Source: Actinomycetes bacterium (GTDB taxonomy: Bacteria; Actinomycetota; Actinomycetes; Mycobacteriales; Micromonosporaceae). From it: a DNA stretch of 7,810 bases. Below, one piece after another: positions 1 to 5,728 of this stretch. The position numbers were made by a program, and so were the translations under genes. The DNA lies in NCBI GenBank assembly GCA_021793335.1, contig JAJYSW010000156.1, forward strand, positions 1 to 7,810, written 5' to 3'. The notes below the pieces were generated by a model, which searched no databases, had not been told where the DNA came from, and saw only the letters and a program-made list of their open reading frames with translations. The stretch's first letter is position 1; each line of letters begins with the position of its first letter.

Positions 1-2583
1 GACGGTCAGCGCCGTGTCGTCTTCGAGCACGCCCTTGTCGGGAGCGCCGAAGAACAGCTTCGCCAGCGGCATCTCTGCGGTGTCGAGCAGGAGCGCGGCG
101 AGTTCGGCGCCGTCGCCGGTGACGTGGTCCTCGGCGTCCTGCAGGCTTTCGACGATGTCCTCCAGCGTGGTGGACTCCTCGGCGGGGACGTGGCGGGCCG
201 CGTGGCGCAGCAGGCGAGCGGTCGACGCCTCGCGCTGGACTTGGGGCGGCAGCAGCATCGCGCAGATGTCCTGAACGAGCATGCGACGCTCGGAGCGGGC
301 GTTGGAGATGGCGATGTCGTACTCGCGCTGGCCTTCGGGCGAGTCGTCGTAGTGTTCGCGCCTCGGCGAGGGAATCAGCGCGTACGGAGCGAGGGTGCCG
401 TACTCCGAACCGGTCAGGTTCAACACTCGTGAATAGGGCTTCAGCTCGGGCATCTCGCACAGCCGTGCCAGTGGCCCCGAGGGGTCGAGGAGTGTCACCT
501 GCACTCCGCGGCGGGCGGCCAGGTAGCCCAGTGCGCCCATGAGCGTGGACTTGCCGCCGCCGGGTTCGGCGACGAAGACGCTGAGGCCGGAGCGCTCGCG
601 GACCTCGGTGGCGAAGTGCAGGTCGAGGAACACCGGTCGACGGCACGTCCCTGCGGTCCGGCCGATGAGGTCGCCGCGCTGGTCGCCCACGGTGGACGCC
701 GCCTGCGGGAGCGCGGCGGCGAAGAGTTTGACGGGCATACGGCGCACGTACCCGGTGGAGGCGACGGGCTCGCCGGGGATGAACTCGCGTGCCAGCCAGT
801 CCTGGTTCTTCGGGTGCTGGAGGCTGATCCGCATCTCGCGCTGATACATCTGCATCAGCGTGCGAGCGCGCTCCAGGCATTCCTCCTTCGTGTCGGCGGT
901 GACGGCGATCCGGTGCCAGCCGTGGGCTCGCGCGGCGTCGATCGGCAGGCCGGTGGTCATCTCGTCGCCGACGCCGAGAGCGCGCTCGGCCAGTCGCTGG
1001 AGCTCCGGCGGGGCGTCCATGGCGTGCTCGTCGTAGTCGCGCTGCTGGCTGCGGATGAGTCGCAGCCGGTGGTCGAGGTCCCGGAACGCTTCACCGGGGC
1101 CGAGGACGTCGACGCGGCTGGACAGTTCGAGCGGCCACGGGCAGCGCTCGTGGAAGTGCAGCCACGGCTCGTGGCGCTGGGGGATCTCCAGCTCTTCCAT
1201 GCGTCCGACGGTGAGGACCGCGGTGTGCTTCTCCTCGCCGGTGAGCCGGTTGACGAGTTTGACGGTGGAACCGTATGGGCTGCGGTAGCGCTCGATGGAC
1301 TCCGAGAGCGCGAGGACGTCGCCGGGGTCCCATTCGGTGTCCGAGCCCGACAGCAGCCGCGGCGGTTCCATGCCGAGCGCCACCGACCGGTACACCAGCC
1401 ATTCGAGTTCGGAGGTCGTCGCCCGGCGGGCCCGCACGCCGAAGGAACCGAGGACCTCGTCGAATTGGAAGCTGCGTTTCTCGATGCGTTCGCGCTCGGA
1501 GAGCTTGGTGCCGCGTCCGAACATGCGGCCGACGCGCTCGCCCAGGTTGTCGAACATCGAACGGCGAGCGAAGGTGATGCCCAGGTACGTCTCACCTTCG
1601 GCGTGCGAAAGGGAGTGCAGGTGGCGCTGCGCGGCGACGAGGTGCTCGGCCCAACTGGTGCCGCCGGGGACGGTGCGCAACGGGTGGGCGGTGTGCTGGT
1701 CGACGGCGCGCGCCCATTGGTCGGCCGGGAACGGCTTGGTGGTGCGGCGGAGGTGGAGGCGCATCCCGGCCAGGCCGGCGAACTGCTCGGCTATGGCGGT
1801 GATGAGGGCCTCGCGCTCCAGGTCGGGGCGGAAGGACCAGCGCACGCCCGGCAGTACGTACCAGGCGGTGACGGTGCTGGGCGTGAAGGTGGCGTGCCCG
1901 GCGATCTCGGTCAGCGAGAGCTCGCGGAGCGGCTGGCGCTCCTTGCTCCTCTTGACCGGTTTGGGGACGCGCGCGGGCTTGTCGGGGACCGGCTTGACGA
2001 CGGTCTCGGTGTCGGTCTGCTTGATGGGGACGAGGGCCTGCGAGGGCGCACGGCGGCCGTTCGAACGGCCCGCGGCGGGGCCGCGGGACTGACCTGTGGA
2101 AACATTCCCGCGCCGCTGGTCAACAGCCTGTGGATAACTCGGGTCGTCCTGTGGATAACTCGCGGATCGCTGTGGATAACGTTGTGGATTACCGCTGGTC
2201 GGAGCCTGTGGGTACCGCTGTGGACGACCCTGTGGATAACTCGGCGGTTCCTGTGGATAACCCTGTGGAGAACCTGTGGACGAGTGGGTAGTCGACGCAG
2301 GTGGGGGCGCGTGTCGGGCAGGGTTCGCCGAAATGGGCGCGGAAGGGGGGAGCGGCGGTGCGGACTGCCGGGCCGGACCCGTGCGGTCGTGCTCCCCGGT
2401 GGCTCCCGCCCGGCCGTGCTCCGCTCTGCCGCGCTCTCTGGCGGGCTCCGCCCTGAAGACGGCGTCGGCCAGGGCCGTGGCGTCGTCGTCGAGGTCGTCC
2501 GCGCGTTCGCGTTCGCGCACCGGAGCGGGCGGGCGGGGGGCGGAGAACTTGGCGACGGGCTGTCGGCGATCCTCGCCGCTCAT
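1..2583 (-). CDS. VirB4/TraC-like conjugation ATPase, 3' end cut off by the window edge
   Basis: Open without a stop from ATG 2583 to the left edge (861 codons seen). Residues 1 to about 225 look disordered: Arg/Asp-rich, then a Tyr-Pro-Gln repeat (about 101-152), then a basic Lys/Pro stretch (about 202-221). A folded region follows, with WYVLPGVRW at 241-249. Walker A is AEPGGGKST (Lys678), followed by LLDPSGPL, as seen in VirB4/TraC/TraG-type ATPases. Members of this family energise type IV secretion at the inner membrane; the distal ATPase motifs would lie beyond the edge. The start is set by AGAGGAG at 2589-2595, 5 nt upstream, and by an ATGA overlap with the preceding gene, which implies translational coupling. 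The N-terminal repeat is unusual for the family and coincides with DnaA-box-like DNA. The ATPase class is secure; assignment to VirB4 rather than a TraG/TrwB-type coupling protein rests on the neighbouring VirB2/VirB3-like genes. Confidence 0.85.
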   Translation of the reverse strand, partial: MSGEDRRQPVAKFSAPRPPAPVRERERADDLDDDATALADAVFRAEPARERGRAEHGRAGATGEHDRTGPARQSAPPLPPSAPISANPARHAPPPASTTHSSTGSPQGYPQEPPSYPQGRPQRYPQAPTSGNPQRYPQRSASYPQDDPSYPQAVDQRRGNVSTGQSRGPAAGRSNGRRAPSQALVPIKQTDTETVVKPVPDKPARVPKPVKRSKERQPLRELSLTEIAGHATFTPSTVTAWYVLPGVRWSFRPDLEREALITAIAEQFAGLAGMRLHLRRTTKPFPADQWARAVDQHTAHPLRTVPGGTSWAEHLVAAQRHLHSLSHAEGETYLGITFARRSMFDNLGERVGRMFGRGTKLSERERIEKRSFQFDEVLGSFGVRARRATTSELEWLVYRSVALGMEPPRLLSGSDTEWDPGDVLALSESIERYRSPYGSTVKLVNRLTGEEKHTAVLTVGRMEELEIPQRHEPWLHFHERCPWPLELSSRVDVLGPGEAFRDLDHRLRLIRSQQRDYDEHAMDAPPELQRLAERALGVGDEMTTGLPIDAARAHGWHRIAVTADTKEECLERARTLMQMYQREMRISLQHPKNQDWLAREFIPGEPVASTGYVRRMPVKLFAAALPQAASTVGDQRGDLIGRTAGTCRRPVFLDLHFATEVRERSGLSVFVAEPGGGKSTLMGALGYLAARRGVQVTLLDPSGPLARLCEMPELKPYSRVLNLTGSEYGTLAPYALIPSPRREHYDDSPEGQREYDIAISNARSERRMLVQDICAMLLPPQVQREASTARLLRHAARHVPAEESTTLEDIVESLQDAEDHVTGDGAELAALLLDTAEMPLAKLFFGAPDKGVLEDDTALTV
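2095..2283 (-). repeat. Array of DnaA-box-like nonamers inside the ATPase gene (Tyr-Pro-Gln repeat)
   Basis: Read on the minus strand, TTATCCACA occurs exactly five times, with plus-strand starts at 2129, 2150, 2171, 2231 and 2252. Near matches are TAATCCACA (2183), GTACCCACA (2207), TCGTCCACA (2219 and 2275), TTCTCCACA (2264) and GTTTCCACA (2095). All are in the same orientation. Start-to-start steps from 2129 rightwards are 21, 21, 12, 24, 12, 12, 21, 12 and 11 bp. TTATCCACA is the classic bacterial DnaA box; the usual actinobacterial form is TTGTCCACA. Nine sites are read as Xaa-Pro-Gln codons, all using CCA for Pro. The sites at 2275 and 2095 are read in a different phase (Ser-Thr). The repeat is directly visible; DnaA binding is inference. 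Confidence 0.75.
2580..2583 (-). promoter_or_regulatory. ATGA start/stop overlap coupling the VirB3-like and ATPase genes
   Basis: The TGA stop of the 129-residue protein (2582-2580) overlaps the ATG of the ATPase (2583-2581). The ATPase ribosome binding site AGAGGAG (2589-2595) lies inside the upstream coding sequence. This arrangement typically gives translational coupling and stoichiometric production. Confidence 0.85.
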
Positions 2584-2969
2584 AGGCGCTCCTCTGGTCG
2601 GGCGGTTCCCACGAGTGTGGGGCGGAGCCTGATCGATCGGGTCGAGTACGTCGGAATTCGCTTTTCGGCGCCGGCGTCCCGAGTGTGTCTCCAGTCGGTG
2701 AGGAGGGTGCGGACCACCGAGGCGGCGGGGCGGTCGGCGTCGACGTACCGGAAGATCAGCGAGGTGGCCACGAGGGCGAGGGAGATCTCGATGGAGGGGA
2801 ACAGCTCGACGTCGCCGGTGGCGAGCCAGCGGATGAACATGAACAGTGCTAGCAGGGCGGCGAAGGTGCCGTATTGGGCGTATGGGAGGTGGACGGGAAG
2901 GGTGTAGCCGGGCGGGCCGAGGTAGAGCAGCCGGGCACGATAGATGTCGTCGTCAGTGCGCAAGCGCAT
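2580..2969 (-). CDS. Small membrane protein, VirB3/PrgI-like candidate
   Basis: A 129-residue protein. The ATG is preceded by GGAGG (2976-2980) with 6 nt spacing, a clear ribosome binding site. Residues 1-30 are polar to amphipathic (MRLRTDDDIYRARLLYLG). Two adjacent hydrophobic segments follow at about 31-49 (FAALLALFMFIRWLA) and 58-74 (SLALVATSLIFRYV), then a basic, probably cytoplasmic tail of about 55 residues. A short protein with a helical hairpin near the N-terminus, encoded immediately upstream of and overlapping a VirB4-type ATPase, fits the VirB3/PrgI position in type IV secretion loci, where such proteins anchor the ATPase at the membrane. The sequence itself has no motif I recognise as diagnostic, so the family name is inferred from topology and gene order. 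Its stop overlaps the ATPase start (ATGA at 2580-2583). Confidence 0.6.
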   Translation of the reverse strand: MRLRTDDDIYRARLLYLGPPGYTLPVHLPYAQYGTFAALLALFMFIRWLATGDVELFPSIEISLALVATSLIFRYVDADRPAASVVRTLLTDWRHTRDAGAEKRIPTYSTRSIRLRPTLVGTARPEERL

Positions 2970-3017
2970 GGGCGTCCTCCATCTTGGCTGGCTCGATTGC
3001 GGTCGGCGGGGAGCGGG

Positions 3018-3311
3018 TTACTCCTCTTCGCTGAAGAGGACGTCGACCAGGCCGCCTCCGACGGCCACCAGGACGACCGCTCCGGCGATGAAGGCGATGC
3101 CGAGGATGGCGATGGTCGACGATGTCAGCACCCGGCTGACCTCGCCCTTATTGGCGCGGGCGATGAAGATGAGGCCGAGGATCGCGAGCAGGATCGGGGC
3201 GATCCTGCTGAGGAAGAAGCTGATGATGCCTTGGGTGTTGATCTGGGCATCCTGCGCCTGGACCTGCGCAGCAACTGTCCAAAATGTCTCTCGTATCATC
3301 GTCAATCCCAT
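3018..3311 (-). CDS. Two-helix small membrane protein, VirB2/TrbC-like candidate
   Basis: Up to 97 residues, with two possible starts. ATG 3311 has only a weak GACGAG upstream. ATG 3299 (MIRETFW) has GGGA about 6 nt upstream and may be the true start, giving 93 residues. A short polar N-terminus (QVQAQDAQINTQG) precedes a first hydrophobic helix at about 30-50 (FFLSRIAPILLAILGLIFIA). A short basic loop (RANKGEVSR) joins it to a second helix at about 66-91 (TIAILGIAFIAGAVVLVAVGG), followed by an acidic end (FSEEE). Two hydrophobic helices joined by a short positive loop, at the head of a VirB3-like/VirB4-like operon, match VirB2/TrbC pilin-type subunits. No classic signal peptide is obvious and no residue proves pilin function. 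It lies 48 bp upstream of the next gene, so co-transcription is likely. Confidence 0.6.
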   Translation of the reverse strand: MGLTMIRETFWTVAAQVQAQDAQINTQGIISFFLSRIAPILLAILGLIFIARANKGEVSRVLTSSTIAILGIAFIAGAVVLVAVGGGLVDVLFSEEE

Positions 3312-3326
3312 CTCGTCACATGGGCC

Positions 3327-3332
3327 ACAATA
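3327..3332 (-). promoter_or_regulatory. Possible -10 element for the secretion operon
   Basis: Minus-strand TATTGT fits TAnnnT and lies about 16 nt upstream of ATG 3311 and 28 nt upstream of ATG 3299. No good -35 hexamer stands at the expected distance. If used, it would give a very short leader and favour the ATG 3299 start, which has its own GGGA. Weak evidence. Confidence 0.25.
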
Positions 3333-3333
3333 G

Positions 3334-3361
3334 CCTCATGTTTTACAAATTTCCCTCATGT
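3334..3361. repeat. Pair of 8-bp direct repeats, CCTCATGT
   Basis: CCTCATGT occurs at 3334-3341 and again at 3354-3361, exactly 20 bp apart, separated by an AT-rich spacer. On the minus strand this is ACATGAGG twice, just upstream of the secretion operon. The spacing of about two helical turns suits a protein binding the same face of DNA twice, but the function is unknown. Confidence 0.5.
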
Positions 3362-3427
3362 ATCTTGTCTCCCAACCCTTCGCGGGGTCTGTGTTCATCA
3401 TATGCCGGGTCCTTGACGGAGCGCACC

Positions 3428-3461
3428 GTCGTCGGCTCGAACAGCGACGACCGTTCGAGTC
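3428..3461. repeat. Two overlapping, mutually exclusive inverted repeats
   Basis: GTCGTCG (3428-3434) pairs perfectly with CGACGAC (3445-3451). GGCTCGAAC (3434-3442) pairs with GTTCGAGTC (3453-3461) at 8 of 9 positions, the odd pair being G-T. The two hairpins share bases and cannot form together. The region could be an attenuator-like leader for the minus operon, an operator, or part of a transfer origin. Confidence 0.5.
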
Positions 3462-3632
3462 CCCTCCAAGTGAACCGCGCTCGGCTCCGGGTTTCAATGA
3501 CCGAAGGGGCAACACGCAGTGTCGGGAATCCGACAGTCCGTGACTCGACCCGTTGGCGCGCCCATGAGCGAGAGTGTGGACGAGGGCGTCGCGATCGCTG
3601 CGAGCGCGCCACCGAGATCGGCGAGCCGCCTC

Positions 3633-3644
3633 CCCGCCGGCGGG
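3633..3644. repeat. 12-bp perfect GC palindrome
   Basis: CCCGCCGGCGGG at 3633-3644 is its own reverse complement and lies in the noncoding region. In such GC-rich DNA a chance origin is plausible. It may be a protein-binding dyad. Confidence 0.4.
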
Positions 3645-3669
3645 CCGTTATTCGCATATCGGTGACGCT

Positions 3670-3713
3670 GTGTCCATAACTCGACACTATGATGTTGCCG
3701 TTCGGTGTCATAG
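3670..3713 (+). promoter_or_regulatory. Candidate promoter with dyads upstream of the membrane-protein gene
   Basis: TATGAT (3688-3693) matches a -10 box at five of six positions. It overlaps GTGTC (3670-3674) / GACAC (3683-3687), a dyad with an 8-bp spacer. It also overlaps CTATGA (3687-3692), whose reverse complement TCATAG recurs at 3708-3713. A repressor dyad over a promoter is possible. No convincing -35 is present, so this is tentative; the leader would be about 80 nt. Confidence 0.3.
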
Positions 3714-3782
3714 GCTCTGTGCCGGACCCGAGCTGGACAATGAACCCGAGCAGCACGCCACCCACATCCCGCGGAGGCCACG

Positions 3783-4574
3783 TTGGACGCCATCGACGAC
3801 ATCGCCGGACGGCTCACCGTCGCCGCGTTCTCCTTCGCCGTCGCCGGCCTCGCCCTGACCGCGATCTCGGCGGTCGCCCTGGGCGGTGCGCGGGCTGCCG
3901 ACAAATGGCCCTCGGCCCCCCGCCCGCGCGTCGGACGGTCCGTGTCCCTGACCGGCGCCATGCTCGGTCTCGTCGTCTTCGCCCTCGCCGCCGGAATGTT
4001 CTCCCTGGCGCGCATCGGCACCGGGCTCGACCCGAATCTGCGAGTGCTGCTCGCCGTCGGCATCGACCTGCTCGCCCTCGGCATCGGCGTCGTCGCCGTC
4101 AACCACATCGCCGGGAAGGTCGAGGTGCACGCGCTCATCGCCGTACCCGAGCAGCCTGCGACGCTGCCGCCGATCCCGGTCTCCGGCGACCCCACCCGCT
4201 ACCAGGTGCCCGACGTCACCGAGGTCCCCGTCGATGCGAACGGCGCCCTGCACCCGCCCGAACCGCGACGGCCCGGACCGCCGTTCGGACCCGACGCCGC
4301 CGCCACCGGCGGCCTGCCCGCCGCTCAGCGAACCGGCGTCCCGACCATCCCCACCGACACCCGGCCGGGATGGGTCTTCCAAGATCGCGGCACCGGCGCC
4401 TACTACGCGGCCGTGGCGCAGAGCCGCGGCGGCATCAGCCTCCTCGCCCTCGACGACTTCACCGTCGCCGGCACGGCGTCACTGGTCGGCCCCCTCGAAC
4501 TCGTCGGCTCGGTCGAGGCCACGGTTTGGCCGCTCGAAGCCGGTGACGGCGGCCAGACCGAATCCACCGTCTGA
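3783..4574 (+). CDS. Three-helix membrane protein with soluble C-terminal tail, unknown function
   Basis: A 263-residue protein starting at TTG, chosen because GGAGG (3773-3777) stands 5 nt upstream. Hydrophobic segments lie at about 11-35, 54-74 and 87-109. They are followed by a soluble tail of about 150 residues: a Pro/Arg-rich linker (125-195) and a small C-terminal region (196-252: GWVFQDRGTGAYYAAVAQ..., LVGPLELVGSVEATVWPLE) that looks like a compact beta-rich fold. I do not recognise the family. It stands alone, separated from the next operon by 98 bp holding strong hairpins, and is divergent from the secretion operon. It could be an accessory membrane protein of either neighbouring system, but nothing in the sequence decides this. 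Confidence 0.75.
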   Translation: MDAIDDIAGRLTVAAFSFAVAGLALTAISAVALGGARAADKWPSAPRPRVGRSVSLTGAMLGLVVFALAAGMFSLARIGTGLDPNLRVLLAVGIDLLALGIGVVAVNHIAGKVEVHALIAVPEQPATLPPIPVSGDPTRYQVPDVTEVPVDANGALHPPEPRRPGPPFGPDAAATGGLPAAQRTGVPTIPTDTRPGWVFQDRGTGAYYAAVAQSRGGISLLALDDFTVAGTASLVGPLELVGSVEATVWPLEAGDGGQTESTV

Positions 4575-4591
4575 GTGCTCCCCCACAATGG

Positions 4592-4632
4592 ATCCGATCA
4601 GCGAGGTCAGCGGATACATCCGCTGATCGGAT
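4592..4632. terminator. Nested hairpins: possible terminator or operator
   Basis: ATCCGATCAGCG (4592-4603) is perfectly inverted at 4621-4632, giving 12-bp arms and a 17-nt loop. Inside it, GGTCAGCGGA (4605-4614) pairs with TCCGCTGATC (4619-4628), with one G-U and a four-base loop. Both cannot form at once. No T-run follows, so intrinsic termination would be of the GC-hairpin type common in actinomycetes. TATGGT (4632-4637) at its right edge could be a -10 for the downstream operon, making an operator role equally possible. Confidence 0.55.
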
Positions 4633-4672
4633 ATGGTGCGAGAGCAATGCTCAACGGTGAACAGGAGCAACC

Positions 4673-5419
4673 GTGGAACGAGCCCCCGAGCGAACACTGA
4701 CCGATGTGGACGAGTATGTCTCACTGCGGATGGCCGCCGATGGGCTCGTCGTCATCGAAGTGTCTCCGAACGGGTTCCGCATTCCACCGGATGACCTCGC
4801 ACGCCGCATCGTCGAGACCGCCGCCGGACTGCCGCACCCCCTCACCGAAGGCCGCGACGCCATTGAAACGGGCATCGAGGCGGTGACCGAGATCCACCAG
4901 GCGATGACCAGCGGCGGCTTCGAAGCCGTCACCGCGATGATGCGCCGCCGTCTCGGCATCGACGACCCGCCCCCCGCGAGCCTGAGCCGCGACCCCGAAC
5001 AGGATGCCACGCTCGGCGCCATGCTCGGGGCGACCCTTGACAACATGAGGCAGAGTGTCAGAGAGCCCGAACCGGCGGCCCCCGCCGAGCACTGCGAGGC
5101 GACCGCCTTGACCGAGGAGGAGGACGTCGGCGTGACCACCAGCAGCGAACAGATCATCGCCGACGTGCGACTGAGCCCCTCCGCCCGACGCCGTGGTGTC
5201 GAAGGACTCGGCCAGATCCTGACCGAACTGCTCGCACGCGCCCGCGCCGACCTCGCCGAACGATCCGACCGACAACTGCGCCGCAACCTCCCGCAGGCAG
5301 TGGTCGACACCATGGACTCCGCCCCCGAGGAGAGCGAGAAGGCCGCCCGGACCAGCACCCGAATGATCGACGAAGTCGTCCGCGTCTCGGACACGCTGCG
5401 ACGAAAGGCAGGAAAATAG
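4673..5419 (+). CDS. YbaB/EbfC-like protein, first gene of an ESX-substrate-type operon
   Basis: A 248-residue soluble protein, mostly helical and charged. The GTG start is supported by AGGAG (4663-4667), 5 nt upstream. Residues 15-50 (VSLRMAADGLVVIEVSPNGF, then IPPDDLARRIVETA) have the strand-turn-strand-helix pattern of YbaB/EbfC nucleoid-associated proteins (DG.V.VEV...G, then P..LA..I..A). The middle (95-155) is an acidic, Pro-containing linker. The C-terminal part (157-248) is rich in Arg and Leu/Ala helices, probably coiled. YbaB-like proteins such as EspL are found in mycobacterial ESX-1 loci, which fits the two following genes. The stop overlaps the next GTG by one base (TAGTG at 5417-5421), so the genes are coupled. 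The family is inferred from pattern only. A chaperone-like or regulatory role for the ESX-type substrates is possible. Confidence 0.65.
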   Translation: MERAPERTLTDVDEYVSLRMAADGLVVIEVSPNGFRIPPDDLARRIVETAAGLPHPLTEGRDAIETGIEAVTEIHQAMTSGGFEAVTAMMRRRLGIDDPPPASLSRDPEQDATLGAMLGATLDNMRQSVREPEPAAPAEHCEATALTEEEDVGVTTSSEQIIADVRLSPSARRRGVEGLGQILTELLARARADLAERSDRQLRRNLPQAVVDTMDSAPEESEKAARTSTRMIDEVVRVSDTLRRKAGK

Positions 5420-5721
5420 TGGGTACCGTCTGCGACACCGAATTCGTGCGCCGACTCGGCGCCGACATCGAAGCCCGAGTAGTCCCCCTCCTCGAAGAGG
5501 CCTCGGCGATCCTCCCCGAACTGCGTGACCTCGACCGAAGCCTCTATACGACCGTCACACTGCCGATGGCCGCCGCTTATACCACAGCAGTATCTACAGT
5601 GGCCGAATCCATGGCCGGTGCGGCCGAATGTTTCCGTGAGATGCACGGGGCGCTGGAAGGCTGCGCCCAGAACTACGAGGACACCGACGCGGCCTGCGCC
5701 AAGGCGTTCGGCGGAGAATAA
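5419..5721 (+). CDS. EspC-like type VII secretion substrate
   Basis: A 100-residue, nearly all-helical protein. The GTG start overlaps the upstream stop by one base, with AGGA (5410-5413) 5 nt upstream. The C-terminal sequence NYEDTDAACAKAFGGE contains Y86-x-x-x-D90, the general type VII (ESX) export signal YxxxD/E, followed by the Ala/Phe-rich end typical of EspC-family proteins. Its length matches the family's usual size of about 100 residues. No WxG motif is present; in EspC-like and PE-like proteins the partner supplies it, and the next gene does have one. The expected fold is a helical hairpin secreted as a heterodimer with that partner. Cysteines at 5, 71, 82 and 93 are unusual for a protein this small. 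Confidence 0.75.
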   Translation: MGTVCDTEFVRRLGADIEARVVPLLEEASAILPELRDLDRSLYTTVTLPMAAAYTTAVSTVAESMAGAAECFREMHGALEGCAQNYEDTDAACAKAFGGE

Positions 5722-5728
5722 CGGGCAC

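Larger units (their letters stand above)
3312..3782. other. Intergenic region between divergent operons, rich in small repeats
   Basis: About 470 bp between the starts of the minus-strand secretion operon and the plus-strand membrane-protein gene. The open frames here overlap each other on both strands, have Arg/Ser-rich translations without recognisable domains, and lack good ribosome binding sites, so I see no convincing gene. The segment around 3335-3365 is AT-rich compared with everything around it. The region holds direct repeats (3334-3361), overlapping inverted repeats (3428-3461), a 12-bp palindrome (3633-3644) and a promoter-like segment (3670-3713). It most likely contains divergent promoters and regulatory sites. 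An origin of transfer is possible but not demonstrated. Confidence 0.6.

Noticed and set aside
616..2907. Plus-strand open frame of 763 codons
   Set aside because: It runs antisense to the ATPase gene, has Val/Gly/Arg-rich composition with no domain, and exists because GC-rich third positions remove stops. The minus strand shows Walker A and a proper ribosome binding site.
3434..3465. tRNA 3' end or attachment site suggested by GTTCGAGTCCC
   Set aside because: The T-loop-like sequence has no pairing T-stem and no acceptor or anticodon arms. The similarity is explained by the inverted repeat described there.
3343..3765. Minus-strand open frame of 140 codons in the intergenic region
   Set aside because: Its translation is Arg/Ser-rich with no recognisable motif or good ribosome binding site, and it overlaps competing frames on the other strand.
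3494..4195. Minus-strand open frame of 233 codons
   Set aside because: It is antisense to the membrane-protein gene at 3783, which has GGAGG before its start and clear transmembrane helices.
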